Assembly (NCBI GenBank): GCA_033032865.1
Contig: JAWHQI010000328.1
Location: 1,550,001 to 1,614,000 of the forward strand
Reading direction: 5' to 3'
DNA: 64,000 bases
DNA from: Dactylorhiza incarnata
Lineage: Eukaryota > Streptophyta > Magnoliopsida > Asparagales > Orchidaceae
Below, in pieces: positions 54,770 through 64,000 of this stretch. The notes under the pieces are model-generated. The model saw nothing but the letters and a program-made list of their open reading frames with translations, was not told where the DNA came from and made no database searches. How positions within the stretch are numbered: position 1 is the stretch's first letter; each line of letters begins with the position of its first letter. A program made the translations under genes and the position numbers.

Positions 54770-54915
54770 GTTTGTCGAACTCAAACTGGAGTTCGCCGAG
54801 CCTTAACTAAGTTTATCTACAACTTAACATAAGACGGAGTTCATCGAACTCAAGGCTGAGTTCGTCTAACTCACGCTCGACGTTCGTCGAACTCAGGACA
54901 TAGTTCGCCGAACCT
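54770..54915 (-). repeat. GTTCGTCGAACTC array upstream of ORF2 in H
   Basis: GAGTTCGTCGAACTC-type palindromes at about 54772, 54793, 54838, 54858 and 54878-54910, some with a GCCGAG variant. They lie upstream of the internal TATA box. Confidence 0.8.
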
Positions 54916-55109
54916 AGATTTTTCTTAGCTATTAAAATGCAATCTGAAGCATAGCTTAGGCAGATTGTACTGGTTAATCTTATCATCCCACTTTAACATT
55001 ATTAGAGACAGCATTTGATGATAATTTCATAATAGGTAGAAGACATACTTACCTTGAGGATTTAGTCCTCTAACTGATGTTGACTTCATGATATCAACTT
55101 CCTTTCTTT

Positions 55110-55145
55110 CATATGCCATGGGCACCCACTGTCCAAGTACCAAGT
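55110..55145 (-). pseudogene. pol: Protease stub of element H
   Basis: The minus strand reads WYLDSGCPWHM, the protease active site, preceded by CCTTGCAGG; similarity stops at once. B is cut at almost the same residue. Confidence 0.8.
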
Positions 55146-55234
55146 GATGATTAAGCTGGTACTTGAACTAACCTGCAAGGAAATTAGTTATCCTTAGGAG
55201 CCCAAAAATGTTTGGGTCATAGGTCCTTGTCAGC

Positions 55235-55960
55235 CTAATGAGATGACCTTGCTCTAGTTACTGCCTTTGCAGGAAGGCCCATCTTTGCACATGGCACATT
55301 AGGGTTGTGCCAACAGTCTATGGCAAAGTGTCCTACCTTACCACAACACCAACATTCATGAATGTTATATCTCCTCTTCTGAACATTTCCTAGGTAATTA
55401 GCATTGCGTTGCCTGTGTTCAGGAGGGGAGATAGCTGCATTCTTCCTATTTTTCTCAGCAATCATTTGACTGAAGGTCAATCTAGGTGATGTCTTGATGC
55501 TCTTTGTCCTGATGTCATCAGCCTGCTTTGGCTTGGTAGCCATACAAGATCTGATGGCATCAGACACTGAGCAACAAGCTTTGTCAATAGATTTGACATC
55601 AGTTATGCTCTTTGCTGAAGCAGATTTGGAAGAGCTTGCACCCTTATTCTTGACTGGAGGGGCTGAAGTACCAAAAACAAATGGTCCAGGTTGGGGCATT
55701 TGAATTTCCTCATGGGGAGCCTTCATAACACTCAATCCCATGCCCTTTCTTCCACTATGGGAAGGAGTATTTTCCTTCCTATAGCAACTCCCATTCTTCC
55801 AGTGACCATAAATGCTTTCATGGTCATACCTGTTCGAAGGAAGTAACACCTTTTGAAAGGTGGTTTGAGGCTAAGCCTTCCCCTTGCTCTTCTCTCCACT
55901 CCCTTCCCATACTTCCATTTCTTTGAATCCTAGTCCTCTCCTATTGGTTTGAGAGGAAAA
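55235..55960 (-). pseudogene. gag: gag of element H, C-terminal part
   Basis: Continues the frame broken by G: the right part ends KSVLPIIDT and this part begins FSSQTNRRGLGFK; A has ILPIIDTFSAQ at this place. A TAA near 55875 interrupts it. The zinc knuckle CWCCGKVGHFAIDC is complete at about 55310-55350. Confidence 0.85.
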
Positions 55961-55965
55961 GGTGT
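55961..55965. repeat. Target-site duplication of element G, left copy
   Basis: GGTGT, repeated at 61985-61989 directly after the other LTR. Confidence 0.92.
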
Positions 55966-57424
55966 CGATGCGTGTTCGGCAAGTGCACCGGTCGCTGTCA
56001 AGTAATAAAATTGAGAATAGCTTCACCGAATATCGTCTCTCAAGGAATGCAGGTTCTGGTGAACGAAACGTGTGGTGAATCGATCGTTATACGAGCGAAT
56101 AAAGGAAAAACAAGGGCATTTATTTTGGGTTTCCTAAGCTAGTGCAGAAAAGAGAGATGCGAGTCAAAACTCCGCTTCGCAATGCGAGGTGGATGCAACG
56201 GCCGCGATGTCGTGCTTCAGGAGGCGCGTGGATGGAAAGTAACTATGACTGGTGAGGGTCGCACACACCTCTTCTCAAAGTGGGGGTGAGTGCAGCGGCC
56301 GCGATGCCGCGCTTCGGTAAGCAGGTGGAATGGCCGCAGTGCGAGGTTTTGTGAGGGTCGTATTCACCTCTTCGCCAACATCACCACTAGCAATTGCTAG
56401 ATGGCTAACTAGAACGTGTGTGTGGAAGTGGAGTGGGGGTGGAGCGCATCACAGCAAAGCATTAAGCGAGAAATAAAACAAGAGTATACTTCCATTCATA
56501 GACAAATAGAGATCACTCTAGTTCAAACAATAGTTAAGCATACATTTCCAAAAGAGAGAGGGTAGAGGAAACCACGAGATGAGAAGCCTCGTCGTAGATC
56601 TTAGCCGGAATGGGGGGTTGTCAAGCCTCCTCCGAGCTCAGTCCTTCATTGCTTCCGGAGTTCAGAGGCTGTCACTACCTCCAAACATCATCCGTCTTCT
56701 TCTCAGAGCTGGGTCTCTTCCACTTAGCCCAATGGAGATGCCACACCTTGAAATACTTGTTGTAGATGGCGGGGAATGCTTCCGGACCCGTTGATGGAGC
56801 TTTGGATCGATGGAAGAAGCTTTCCCAAGGAAGGGGATGGATGGATGGAGCTTGGAGAGGGAAAACGGCGGAGCTTGCGGAAGAATTCGCGCCCAAAACA
56901 GTGCTCCATGCCCTAAGATCGCGGACTGCGTATTTATAGAAAACAAGGCGCACGACCAGTGGTCGTGCGCGCTGTGCCAGAAAACCTGCAAGACAAAACT
57001 GCAGAAAAATATAAAGCGAACGACCGAACGCACGACCGTGCGTAACAACGCACGACCAAATTTAGAAAGCAACTTTAGGCTGCAAATGAAAGCGCACGGT
57101 CGGCGGCGCACGATCAGTGATCGTGCGCAGTAGAACCAGTGATCGTGCGCAGTGTTCCTGTACAGATTTGTACCGGGAACACCTGCACGACCCCTGTTCC
57201 AGCATAACACTAATCAAAACCACTGAAAGTGGCACAAAACACAGCATGAAAGAAAGTAAAGAAGGTAAACAAGAAAATACACCAAGAACGGGCCTAGAAG
57301 TGCACTTAGCGTGGAATAATATACGGTTATTAAATATGAACGAAAACATGTATAATGTGTAGTGCAAAGACTAGATAATCGACCCAGATGAGTCCATAAA
57401 TGTGTATATAATTGGGACTCATCA
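55966..57424 (-). repeat. G 3' LTR
   Basis: 1459 bp. The first base is C where the other LTR has T. Contains GGCAAGTGCACCGG near its start, TATA box TATAAATA on the minus strand (56931-56938) and the hairpin array 56945-57150. Confidence 0.92.
56945..57150 (-). repeat. GCGCACGACC hairpin array in G 3' LTR
   Basis: Perfect inverted repeats: arms GCGCACGACC/GGTCGTGCGC around AGT at 56948-56970, and GCGCACGATC/GATCGTGCGC around AGT at 57106-57128. Further half-sites lie between and after. The array is upstream of the TATA box. Confidence 0.92.
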
Positions 57425-59193
57425 CACCCCCAGACTTACCTGTTTGCGCGTCCCGAGCAAACTACTCTCGGCGGACGGGAAAAACAAGGGTTAGAAAGGT
57501 GATTGTGGCTAGGAGTAATATGCAAAATCAAGTAATCATGTTCATAAAACTCTCATAGAAGAAATTTCTATTATGCAAAGTAATTTTCAAATATCTAAAA
57601 TAGTAAATAAGAGATTAGTTTACTCAAAAGCTGAACCAAGTATGATCTGCCAGTCACGTGTAGGGAGAATGTAGGGATGCGCTCAGACGAGTATTTCGAA
57701 AAATACGGGATACGGAACTAACTCCACTGAAATCCATCGGTGTCGGGAGCCATAAACTCGCACTTTCGCACTCTCTCCACAGCATCAAGTAAAACTACAC
57801 ACAAGTCAATAGGGCTTTCGGGTAAATATGAGGCTTAGGTTGCGGTAGGATATACAAAGATAAACTCGGAGGCTAACGCACCTAACGCATTTGAGCAATA
57901 CAAATTGTAAACCCCGGCAACCAATAAAGCTGATGTGTTCATCGCCAACACCCAATATAAAGTAATTCTTATCAAACAATTCAGAATTTCTGAATTAGCA
58001 AATAAAGCTCAGATTTTTTTCTTTTGGAGCGCTAATCTTTTCAAAAAAACAAATTTTAGCTCAAATACTTTTTCAATTTTTTTTTATTTCTTCTCCCTTT
58101 TTCAACTTAAGCAATCCAAATAGGTATCCATACATAACAGCACAGCACAATAATCAGTTATACTATAAGGCTCGAAACACGTGCGCATACAGGTTTGGTA
58201 ATCTTGGCTTAAGCGAGAGCGGTGGAGCTAAATAGAAAAGGAGGGATATGCTCAAAATTGGTTAGCAAGAGTGAATTTCTGGTTTTGGCTCATAGCTCAA
58301 ACGGTCCAAAGAATGGCCTACATCATGCTAAAGTGTTAGAACTACCCGGTGCCTATGTTTCGAGAGTCGCTAGGTGCGAGTTCTTAGCCACCGAGAAAGA
58401 TAACTCTTTCTCCCGACTCGAGAAATATGAATCTAGCGTTCGATACCAACTCACCTACACTACCGGTAGGTCGGCACAGGTTCATGCTTTGAGTGAAATA
58501 AAACTCTAATTACTAGATTAGATAAGAATAAAGATACAAAGCATGAAAATTGAAATAACTTCTACACAAAATTCTATGCGCAACATGAGTATTCGATTAG
58601 AACACTACTGGAGTCAACATCGTACTCCAAACCAAAATTCCTAGCTAACACAATTGACTTCCCGGCTCCATTCCAAAAGGAAATTTGGCACGGTAGCACT
58701 CGCAAGTAATGCGTGCAATGTGGGTGCAGTGTGTGCGTGCCACATAAAAATTGATAAACTAATATAAATTGAAAGCTAAAATAATAACAGTACCGGAATA
58801 CGTGCGTGCGTGCACGTGCATGGTTCTCACTCTCCCCCAGACTTACATGAAAGCATAATCTAAAATATGATTCTTTAAACATTAAACTAAGGAGAAAAGG
58901 GAGAGTGTACCCCATGCTCGGAAGTGAGCATACCAGAAGAGTTGGCGTTTTGTCCTGAATGCGGTTGTTCCGCCTTGCTCCAAGAAATACGGACCTGCGA
59001 TTAAAGAGTACACAGGCACAACAAAAATATAATAAGGAAAATAAAGAAGAACGAAGGAGCGGAACCAAGCGGTCCCCAATGGGTTGTCTCCCAAGAGCCC
59101 TTTTGTTTACCGTCCTTAAGGTGGACCAAATACCTGTATTAAGCAATTTATAAAGTCTAGGAATACGCAAAAGTTAATAAATCCTAATTATTA
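57425..59193 (-). other. G 3' interior: two polypurine motifs, no firm gene
   Basis: CCCCCAGACTTAC at 57427-57439 abuts the LTR and is the plus-strand primer; the same 13 bases recur at 58834-58846. A 198-codon ORF at 58574-59170 has no motif other than KRALGRQP, which is just the translation of the conserved CTCCCAAG DNA motif near 59090, so I do not call it a gene. Confidence 0.65.
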
Positions 59194-60360
59194 TTACAAG
59201 CTCAAAATAAATAAGCTATAAGCTGATTTGAAGTAGTAACAATTGATGAAAGAGAAAGGTCCGGGGACCTGGTAGTAGGGGTGGAAATTAAGTTGGATGC
59301 TCAGCCTCCAACCCCAAATCTCCTCCTTTTTCGCTCTCTTCTTCTCCTCCAGTATTGTGTCTTCAAAGAAAAACCGCTTGCCCCCTTGTAACCAATCCTC
59401 AAGGGGAAGCACCAATGATGTTGAGGAAATAAAATGTTCCTTCACTGTACCTTCCTCATCCCGCCAGGCTTTCGGCTCCTCCATACATAAGGTCTGATCA
59501 ACCGGAGGAGGGACATCCTGCATCCTTGTACATAAAGAAAGGGGGTCAAGAAATAAATTGGAAGAAAAACTAAAAGAAATCTCATCTGAGGGGATAATCC
59601 CGGCTTCATCCCCCATGTGGTGCGGCAATGATAAACTGATGAGATCATCGACGACTTCATTAGACTCAACAGCGCATGCAATGGCCTCCTCTATAACTTG
59701 GACTTCCTCGCACTGGACCGAAATGGTTGCTTCAGCACAATCGAGACTGTCCGCCTCCATGAGAGTGGGCACGACACAGTGCAGGTCTGTAGCATCCTGC
59801 AAGTTCGCCTCAATGATAACATCAGAAAAAGATGTGGTTTCGTGTGTAGTGGGAGAAGATGTGCGTCTTAAGAGTTTAGGCTCACTCTCCACACAAGGGC
59901 ACAAATCCACGCAAAGTGGTACATGAACCGAAGAGGTATGGGGGGTCGCATCAGAAACAGGGTCATGAGGGACACTGATGCACGTGTCGATTCCAGAGCC
60001 TTCAAAAAGTGAAGGTGGAAGTGACACGTAACCAGAGGAAGGAGCTGTGTTCGCCGAATTCGAGGATAGGACGATCCGGATATCCGGCTCATCGTCATCC
60101 GCCAATTGGCGAAGATAATCTGCACAGTCCTTCAAGGCGTGCTCTCTACTTTTGCAAAATAAACACTGCTTTACCGGCTCTGTCGGCACCCAAGGTGCGG
60201 TAGCCGAGTAATAGTGTGACAACGGAGGCGCAGTAGAGGAGCCAAAAGATTTATGGGAACCGTACGGTTTCTAAACAGCACCATACTCTTTGGGACACCT
60301 ATCACTGGCGTAGGATGTGTCCCCACACCAACGACATCGGATATTCAAATGTGCCCACAT
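59194..60360 (-). CDS. Zinc-knuckle ORF of element G, one in-frame stop
   Basis: From ATG 60360 the frame runs 388 codons with a single TAG near codon 30; the piece 59194-60222 is open. The start MWAHLNIRCRWCGDTSYASD has a knuckle-like CRWCGDTSYASDRC in which tyrosine replaces histidine. A proper knuckle CLFCKSREHALKDC (C-X2-C-X4-H-X4-C) follows near residue 70. The rest is acidic and rich in Ser, Pro and Val. It lies about 100 bp after the primer site, the Gag position, but no capsid domain is recognised. Possibly a nucleocapsid-like RNA-binding protein; function unproven. Confidence 0.7.
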
Positions 60361-60463
60361 GATACAGAAGAAGAAAATAGCATGAAAAAGAGTAAATTAA
60401 AAAGGAATAAAAGACTCAATCGCAAACAATCGATTCACAGCCAAAATCTCATCACGCCTGCAT

Positions 60464-60481
60464 TCCCCGGCAACGGCGCCA
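60464..60481 (-). other. Primer-binding site of G
   Basis: The minus strand reads TGGCGCCGTTGCCGGGGA, the primer site I associate with tRNA-Asp in Tat and Athila elements. Confidence 0.88.
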
Positions 60482-60487
60482 AAAACT

Positions 60488-61984
60488 TGATGCGTGTTCG
60501 GCAAGTGCACCGGTCATTGTCAAGTAATAAAATTGAGAATAGCTTCCCCGAATATCGTCTCTCAAGGAATGCAGGTTCTGGTGAACGAAATGTGTGGTGA
60601 ATCGATTGTTATACGAGCTAATAAAGGAAAAACATGGGCATTGATTTTGGGTTTCCTAAGCTAGTGCAGAAAAGAGAGATGCAGGTCAAAACTCCGCTTC
60701 GCAAGGCGAGGTGGATGCAACGGCCGCGATGCCGTGCTTTGGGAGGCGCATGGACGGAAAGTAACTATGATGGGTGAGGGTCGCACACACCTCTTCTCAA
60801 AGTGGGGGTGAGTGCAGCGGCCGCAATGCCGCGCTTCGGTAAGCGGGTGGAATGGCCGCAGTGCGAGGTTTTATGAGGGTCGTATTCACCTCTTCGCCAA
60901 CATCACCGCTAGCAATTGCTAGATGGCTAACTAGAACGTGTGTGTGGAAGTGGAGTGGGGGCGGAGCGCATCACAGCAAAGCATTAAGCGAGAAATAAAA
61001 CAAGAGTATACTTCCATTCATAGACAAATAGAGATCACTCTAGTTCAATACATTAGTTAAGCATACATTTCAAAAAGAGAGAGGGTAGAGGAAACCACGA
61101 GATGAGAAGCCTCGCCGTTGATCTTGGACGGAATGGGGGGTTGTCAAGCCTCCTCCGAGCTCAGTCCTTGGTTGCTTCCGGAGTTCAGAGGCTGTCACTA
61201 CCTCCAAACATCATCCGTCTTCTTCTTAGAGCTGGGTCTCTTCCACTTAGCCCAATGGAGATGCCACACCTTGAAATACTTGTTGTAGATGGCGGGGAAT
61301 GCTTCCGGACCCCTTGAAGGAGCTTAGGGTCGATGGAAGAAGCTTTCCCAAGGAAGGGGATGGATGGATGGAGCTTGGAGAGGGAAAACGGCGGAGCTTG
61401 CGGAAGTATTCGCGCCCAAAATAGTGCTCCGTGCCCTAAGATCGCGGACTGCATATTTATAGAAAACAAGGCGCACGAGCAGTGGCGCACGACCAGTGGT
61501 TGTGCGCACTGGAAGTTGGTGGTCGTGCGCGCTGTGCCAGAAAACCTGCAAGACAAAAGTGCAGAAAAATATAAAGCGCACGACCTAGCGCACGACCGTG
61601 CGTAACAATGCACGACCAAATTCAGAAAGCAACTTTGGGCTGCAAATGAAAGCGCACGGTCGGTGGCGCACGATCAGTGATCGTGCGCAGTAAAATCAGT
61701 GATCGTGCGCAGTGTTCCTGTACAGATTTGTATCGAGAACACCTGCACGACCCCTATTCCAGCATAACACTAATCAAAACCACTGAAAGTGGCACAAAAC
61801 ACAGCATGAAAGAAAGTAAAGAAGATAAACAAGAAAATACACCAAGAACGGGCCTAGAAGTGCACTTAGCGTGGAATAATAGACGGTTATTAAATATGAA
61901 CGAAAACATGTATAATGTGTAGTGCAAAGACTAGATAATTGACCCAGATGAGTCCATAAATGTGTATATAATTGGGACTCTTCA
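60488..61984 (-). repeat. G 5' LTR
   Basis: 1497 bp, starting TGATGCGTG and ending GGGACTCTTCA. Nearly the same as the other LTR but 38 bp longer, chiefly from extra hairpin half-sites at about 61475-61530. TATA box at 61454-61461. Confidence 0.92.
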
Positions 61985-63747
61985 GGTGTCAATAATAGGA
62001 AGCACAGATTTGGGCTTGGAGAATTGAGCCACCAGGCTCTTCTCCTTCACAAGCTTCTCCTCAAGGTCCTTGATGACCTTGTTCTTCAGGGAAATAGTGC
62101 TTAATTGCACAATTATTAACCCCTGTAAATGGCTAATCTGTCTACTCATCTGAGCCACCAGGGTGGTAGGTTCAGTGTAGTCATTTTTAGTCATCTTAAG
62201 GGAAACAATTTCCTGGGTTTGCCTCTTGGCATGCTTCTTGCTCTTCTTCAGAGCCTCCAAAAGAGCACCATACCTGTCAATAAATTGATTGACATCTTCC
62301 TCAGTTTCTGAACCACTTCCACCAATTAATGAAGGTGCTTCAGATTCTGGACATGCATCATCATCAGAAAGAGAAATGGAGGAAATTAATACCTGATCTT
62401 TGTCAGAACTATTCTGACTGTCCTCCTCATCAGTGAAGGCCATAAGACCTATCTGAACTTTGTGTTCATCATCCTCCTCTATGTCACTTTCTGAGTGTGA
62501 TAGAGGGGCCCTGATTCCAACCTTTGCAGCTGGGAAGTCTTCATCTTCTTCTGCTGCAAATAGCCCAATGTAGGCTTCTTCTTCATTCTCAGAATCTGAT
62601 GTTGAGGAATCAGATCCACTCCAGCGTCTTTCTTTCTTTGCTAGGAGGGATTTTTCACCCTTCCTTTCTTTTTGGTGATGATGCTTCTTATCATCATTCT
62701 CCTTTCTTTTGGCTGGACAGTCAGCTATGACATGTCCAGGTTTGCTACAGCTATAGCAAATAATGTTATTAGAAACATGTTTACTAAGTTGGAATCATAC
62801 CTGTCACCATTTGGGTGATGTCTTTCAGATTTCCTGCTTTCCTTCTTGTAGTGTGATGATGAGGAGGGCATGTTCTTCCATTGCTTCCTCTTCATCATTT
62901 TCTTGAACTGCCTTGAAAAGGCAGCAAACTCTTCATCAGAGGAAGAGCTTCCTGAGGTTCTGACTTCAGGTTCAGCACTTCTCCTTGGAAGAGACACCAT
63001 CCTGCTCTTGCTTCTCTTGGAGCTGTCAGCTTTAAGAGCTACAGATTTCTCCCTTGCTTGAGCCCTTGAAGAGGTGTCCTCTTCCTTCCTTGCAGACAGC
63101 TGCATCTCATAGTAGAGCAGCTTCCCAAATAGAGTGTGAGTTGGGGTCTCACCAAGCTTGGCCACTTCCCTGATGTCACAGATTTTTGTGTCCCAGTCCC
63201 TTGTTAGAGACCTAAGGAACTTATCATTCAGCTCATAGTTGGTGAATGCTCTCTCATAGGTTCTCAGCTCATTAACTATTCTGAAGAACCTCTCATAGCA
63301 CATGGAGATGCTTTCCTGGCTCTGCTGCCTGAAGGCTTCATACTCTTAATTAAGGAGTGACTTCCTATCATCCCTTACTTTAGCTGTCCCTTCCATATAT
63401 ACTACCAATGTATCCCACATTTCCTTGGCAGAAGTGCAGTGTACCATGTTTTGAAATGTGGAGTCATCAATAGCATTAACTATGATGTTCTGGGCCCTTT
63501 TGTCCATGGTGAACAATTCAAGTTCATCTATGGTCAAATCTTTGAATTATTTGGCCACTCTTCTTGTTGGATCTATAGTGGAGGCAGTTTGAAAAGTGAA
63601 AGGTCCTTCTTCAACTGTATTGAAGATCCTTGGATCAGATGCTTCCATAAACAGTCTGATCCTTTGCTTCCATATGACAAAGTTCTGTTTGCTGCATATG
63701 GGCAACTTCATGGATCTCATTTCCTTCTGCAATCCAGAGGAGGCCAT
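61985..63747 (-). pseudogene. gag: gag of element H, N-terminal and middle part
   Basis: Starts MASSGLQKEMRSMKLPICSK at 63747; capsid motif FVIWKQRIRLFMEASDP as in A. Stops near 63547 and 63346 and a frameshift near 62790 break it. The middle has a basic, serine-rich section and the knuckle CYSCSKPGHVIADC (about 62715-62760 in a second frame), then acidic repeats and a coiled coil (61982-62443) up to VLPIIDT, where G interrupts. The first five bases are the right GGTGT copy of G. Confidence 0.88.
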
Positions 63748-63813
63748 TGGGTTTTGATTTGACTATACCTTTTTCGGATCTGGTCAGACTGTTAAATCCT
63801 TTATGACCAACGT

Positions 63814-63827
63814 CCCTCTAATGCCAC
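63814..63827 (-). other. Primer-binding site remnant of H
   Basis: The minus strand reads AGTGGCATTAGAGG, a decayed TGGTATCAGAG match, next to the LTR. Confidence 0.7.
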
Positions 63828-63828
63828 T

Positions 63829-64000
63829 TGTAAGTTTATAAAGGATTTAGTCTAAATCACCTAGAGGGGGGGGGGTGAATAGGTTTCTTTTATTTTCTTT
63901 TTATTAGTCTATATGTTTTCTGATTTAGAGCAAGCAAATGATCAAACACACAGAAAGCACACAAGCATCTATAGTGGTTCCCCAAGACAGTGTGTCTATG
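63829..64000 (-). repeat. H 5' LTR, cut by the window edge
   Basis: Starts TGTAAGTTTATAAAGG; contains CACCTAGA, a ten-G tract and GTGAATAGG (63860-63883), then the TATAGTGGTTCCCC box near 63970. Arrays and TATA box would lie beyond the edge. Confidence 0.85.

Larger units (their letters stand above)
55966..61984 (-). mobile_element. Complete Tat-like Ty3 element G with a single ORF, non-autonomous
   Basis: LTRs 55966-57424 and 60488-61984, target GGTGT on both sides. The minus strand has TGGCGCCGTTGCCGGGGA at 60481-60464, the tRNA-Asp type primer site of Tat/Athila elements, six bases after the 5' LTR. The interior (57425-60487) holds one zinc-knuckle ORF, a CTCCCAAG motif, two polypurine motifs and non-coding DNA. 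There is no protease, RT, RNase H or integrase. Confidence 0.92.
54426..64000 (-). mobile_element. SIRE-like element H: gag and ORF2 start, with G nested
   Basis: Minus-strand order: 5' LTR from 63829 (edge-cut), primer-site remnant, gag from 63747, Tat-like element G inside gag, protease stub at 55145, motif array, TATA box, ORF2 start at 54584. The rest, including the 3' LTR, is lost at the junction with E near 54425. It belongs to the A/B branch by Gag sequence. Confidence 0.88.

Noticed and set aside
58574..59170. 198-codon minus-strand ORF in G
   Set aside because: No motif; the recognisable KRALGRQP comes from a DNA motif that is non-coding in N. Possible but unsupported.
56579..61317. 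Duplicate ORFs of 71 codons (MRSLVVDLSRNGG and MRSLAVDLGRNGG) as a gene pair
   Set aside because: They are the same leader sequence in the two LTRs of G.

Overview
This window is plant nuclear DNA built almost entirely from nested LTR retrotransposons. I see no host protein gene, no rRNA and no CRISPR. The case for a large-genome flowering plant is the mix of SIRE/Maximus-like Ty1-Copia elements, Tat-like and Del/Tekay-like Ty3 elements and a Tourist-like MITE, with LTRs of 1-4 kb that carry initiator-tRNA-Met or tRNA-Asp type primer sites. The species cannot be named from the sequence.

Layout. 1-1389: edge-cut LTR K, inserted into J, a gag+ORF2 SIRE copy (1390-2496). 2497-3331 and 24361-24540: two halves of an LTR-like host (L/M), split by minus-strand SIRE element B (3332-24360, duplicated target CTTAT). 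B's left LTR is split by plus-strand SIRE element A (4618-18829, target CAACT), the only copy here with integrase, reverse transcriptase and RNase H. A's spacer is split by solo Tat-like LTR P (12015-14102, target ATACC). 24536-26313: degenerate Ty3 integrase tail M. 26314-31864: Tat-like element N, interrupted by solo LTR O (29052-30466, target TATAT). 31865-39682: SIRE element C without pol. 39683-45838: Del/Tekay-like element D, one LTR plus decayed interior. 45839-47198: start of another Tekay-like LTR (Q). 47199-54425: SIRE-like element E, with an antisense ORF2 and a MITE inside. 54426-64000: SIRE element H, whose gag is split by complete Tat-like element G (55966-61984, target GGTGT).

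How the parts relate. Five of six SIRE copies (B, C, E, H, J) have no RT, RNase H or integrase; they keep gag and/or a 3' ORF2 and would need enzymes from an A-like partner. G is likewise a Tat-like element with one zinc-knuckle ORF and no pol, and the visible part of N looks the same.

The most unusual signal is architectural. Nearly every LTR here has a family-private array of short CpG-rich inverted motifs just upstream of its TATA box. In several SIRE elements the same motif flavour recurs in front of ORF2, where A and H show a second TATA box about 100-113 bp before the ATG. Many LTRs also carry a second, family-private minisatellite downstream of TATA, and every element with a visible 3' end holds extra copies of the polypurine-tract core. 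These look like modular, fast-evolving regulatory parts on a conserved scaffold; function is inferred, not shown. Alignments were done by eye, so boundaries are good to a few bases only where a target duplication is quoted.
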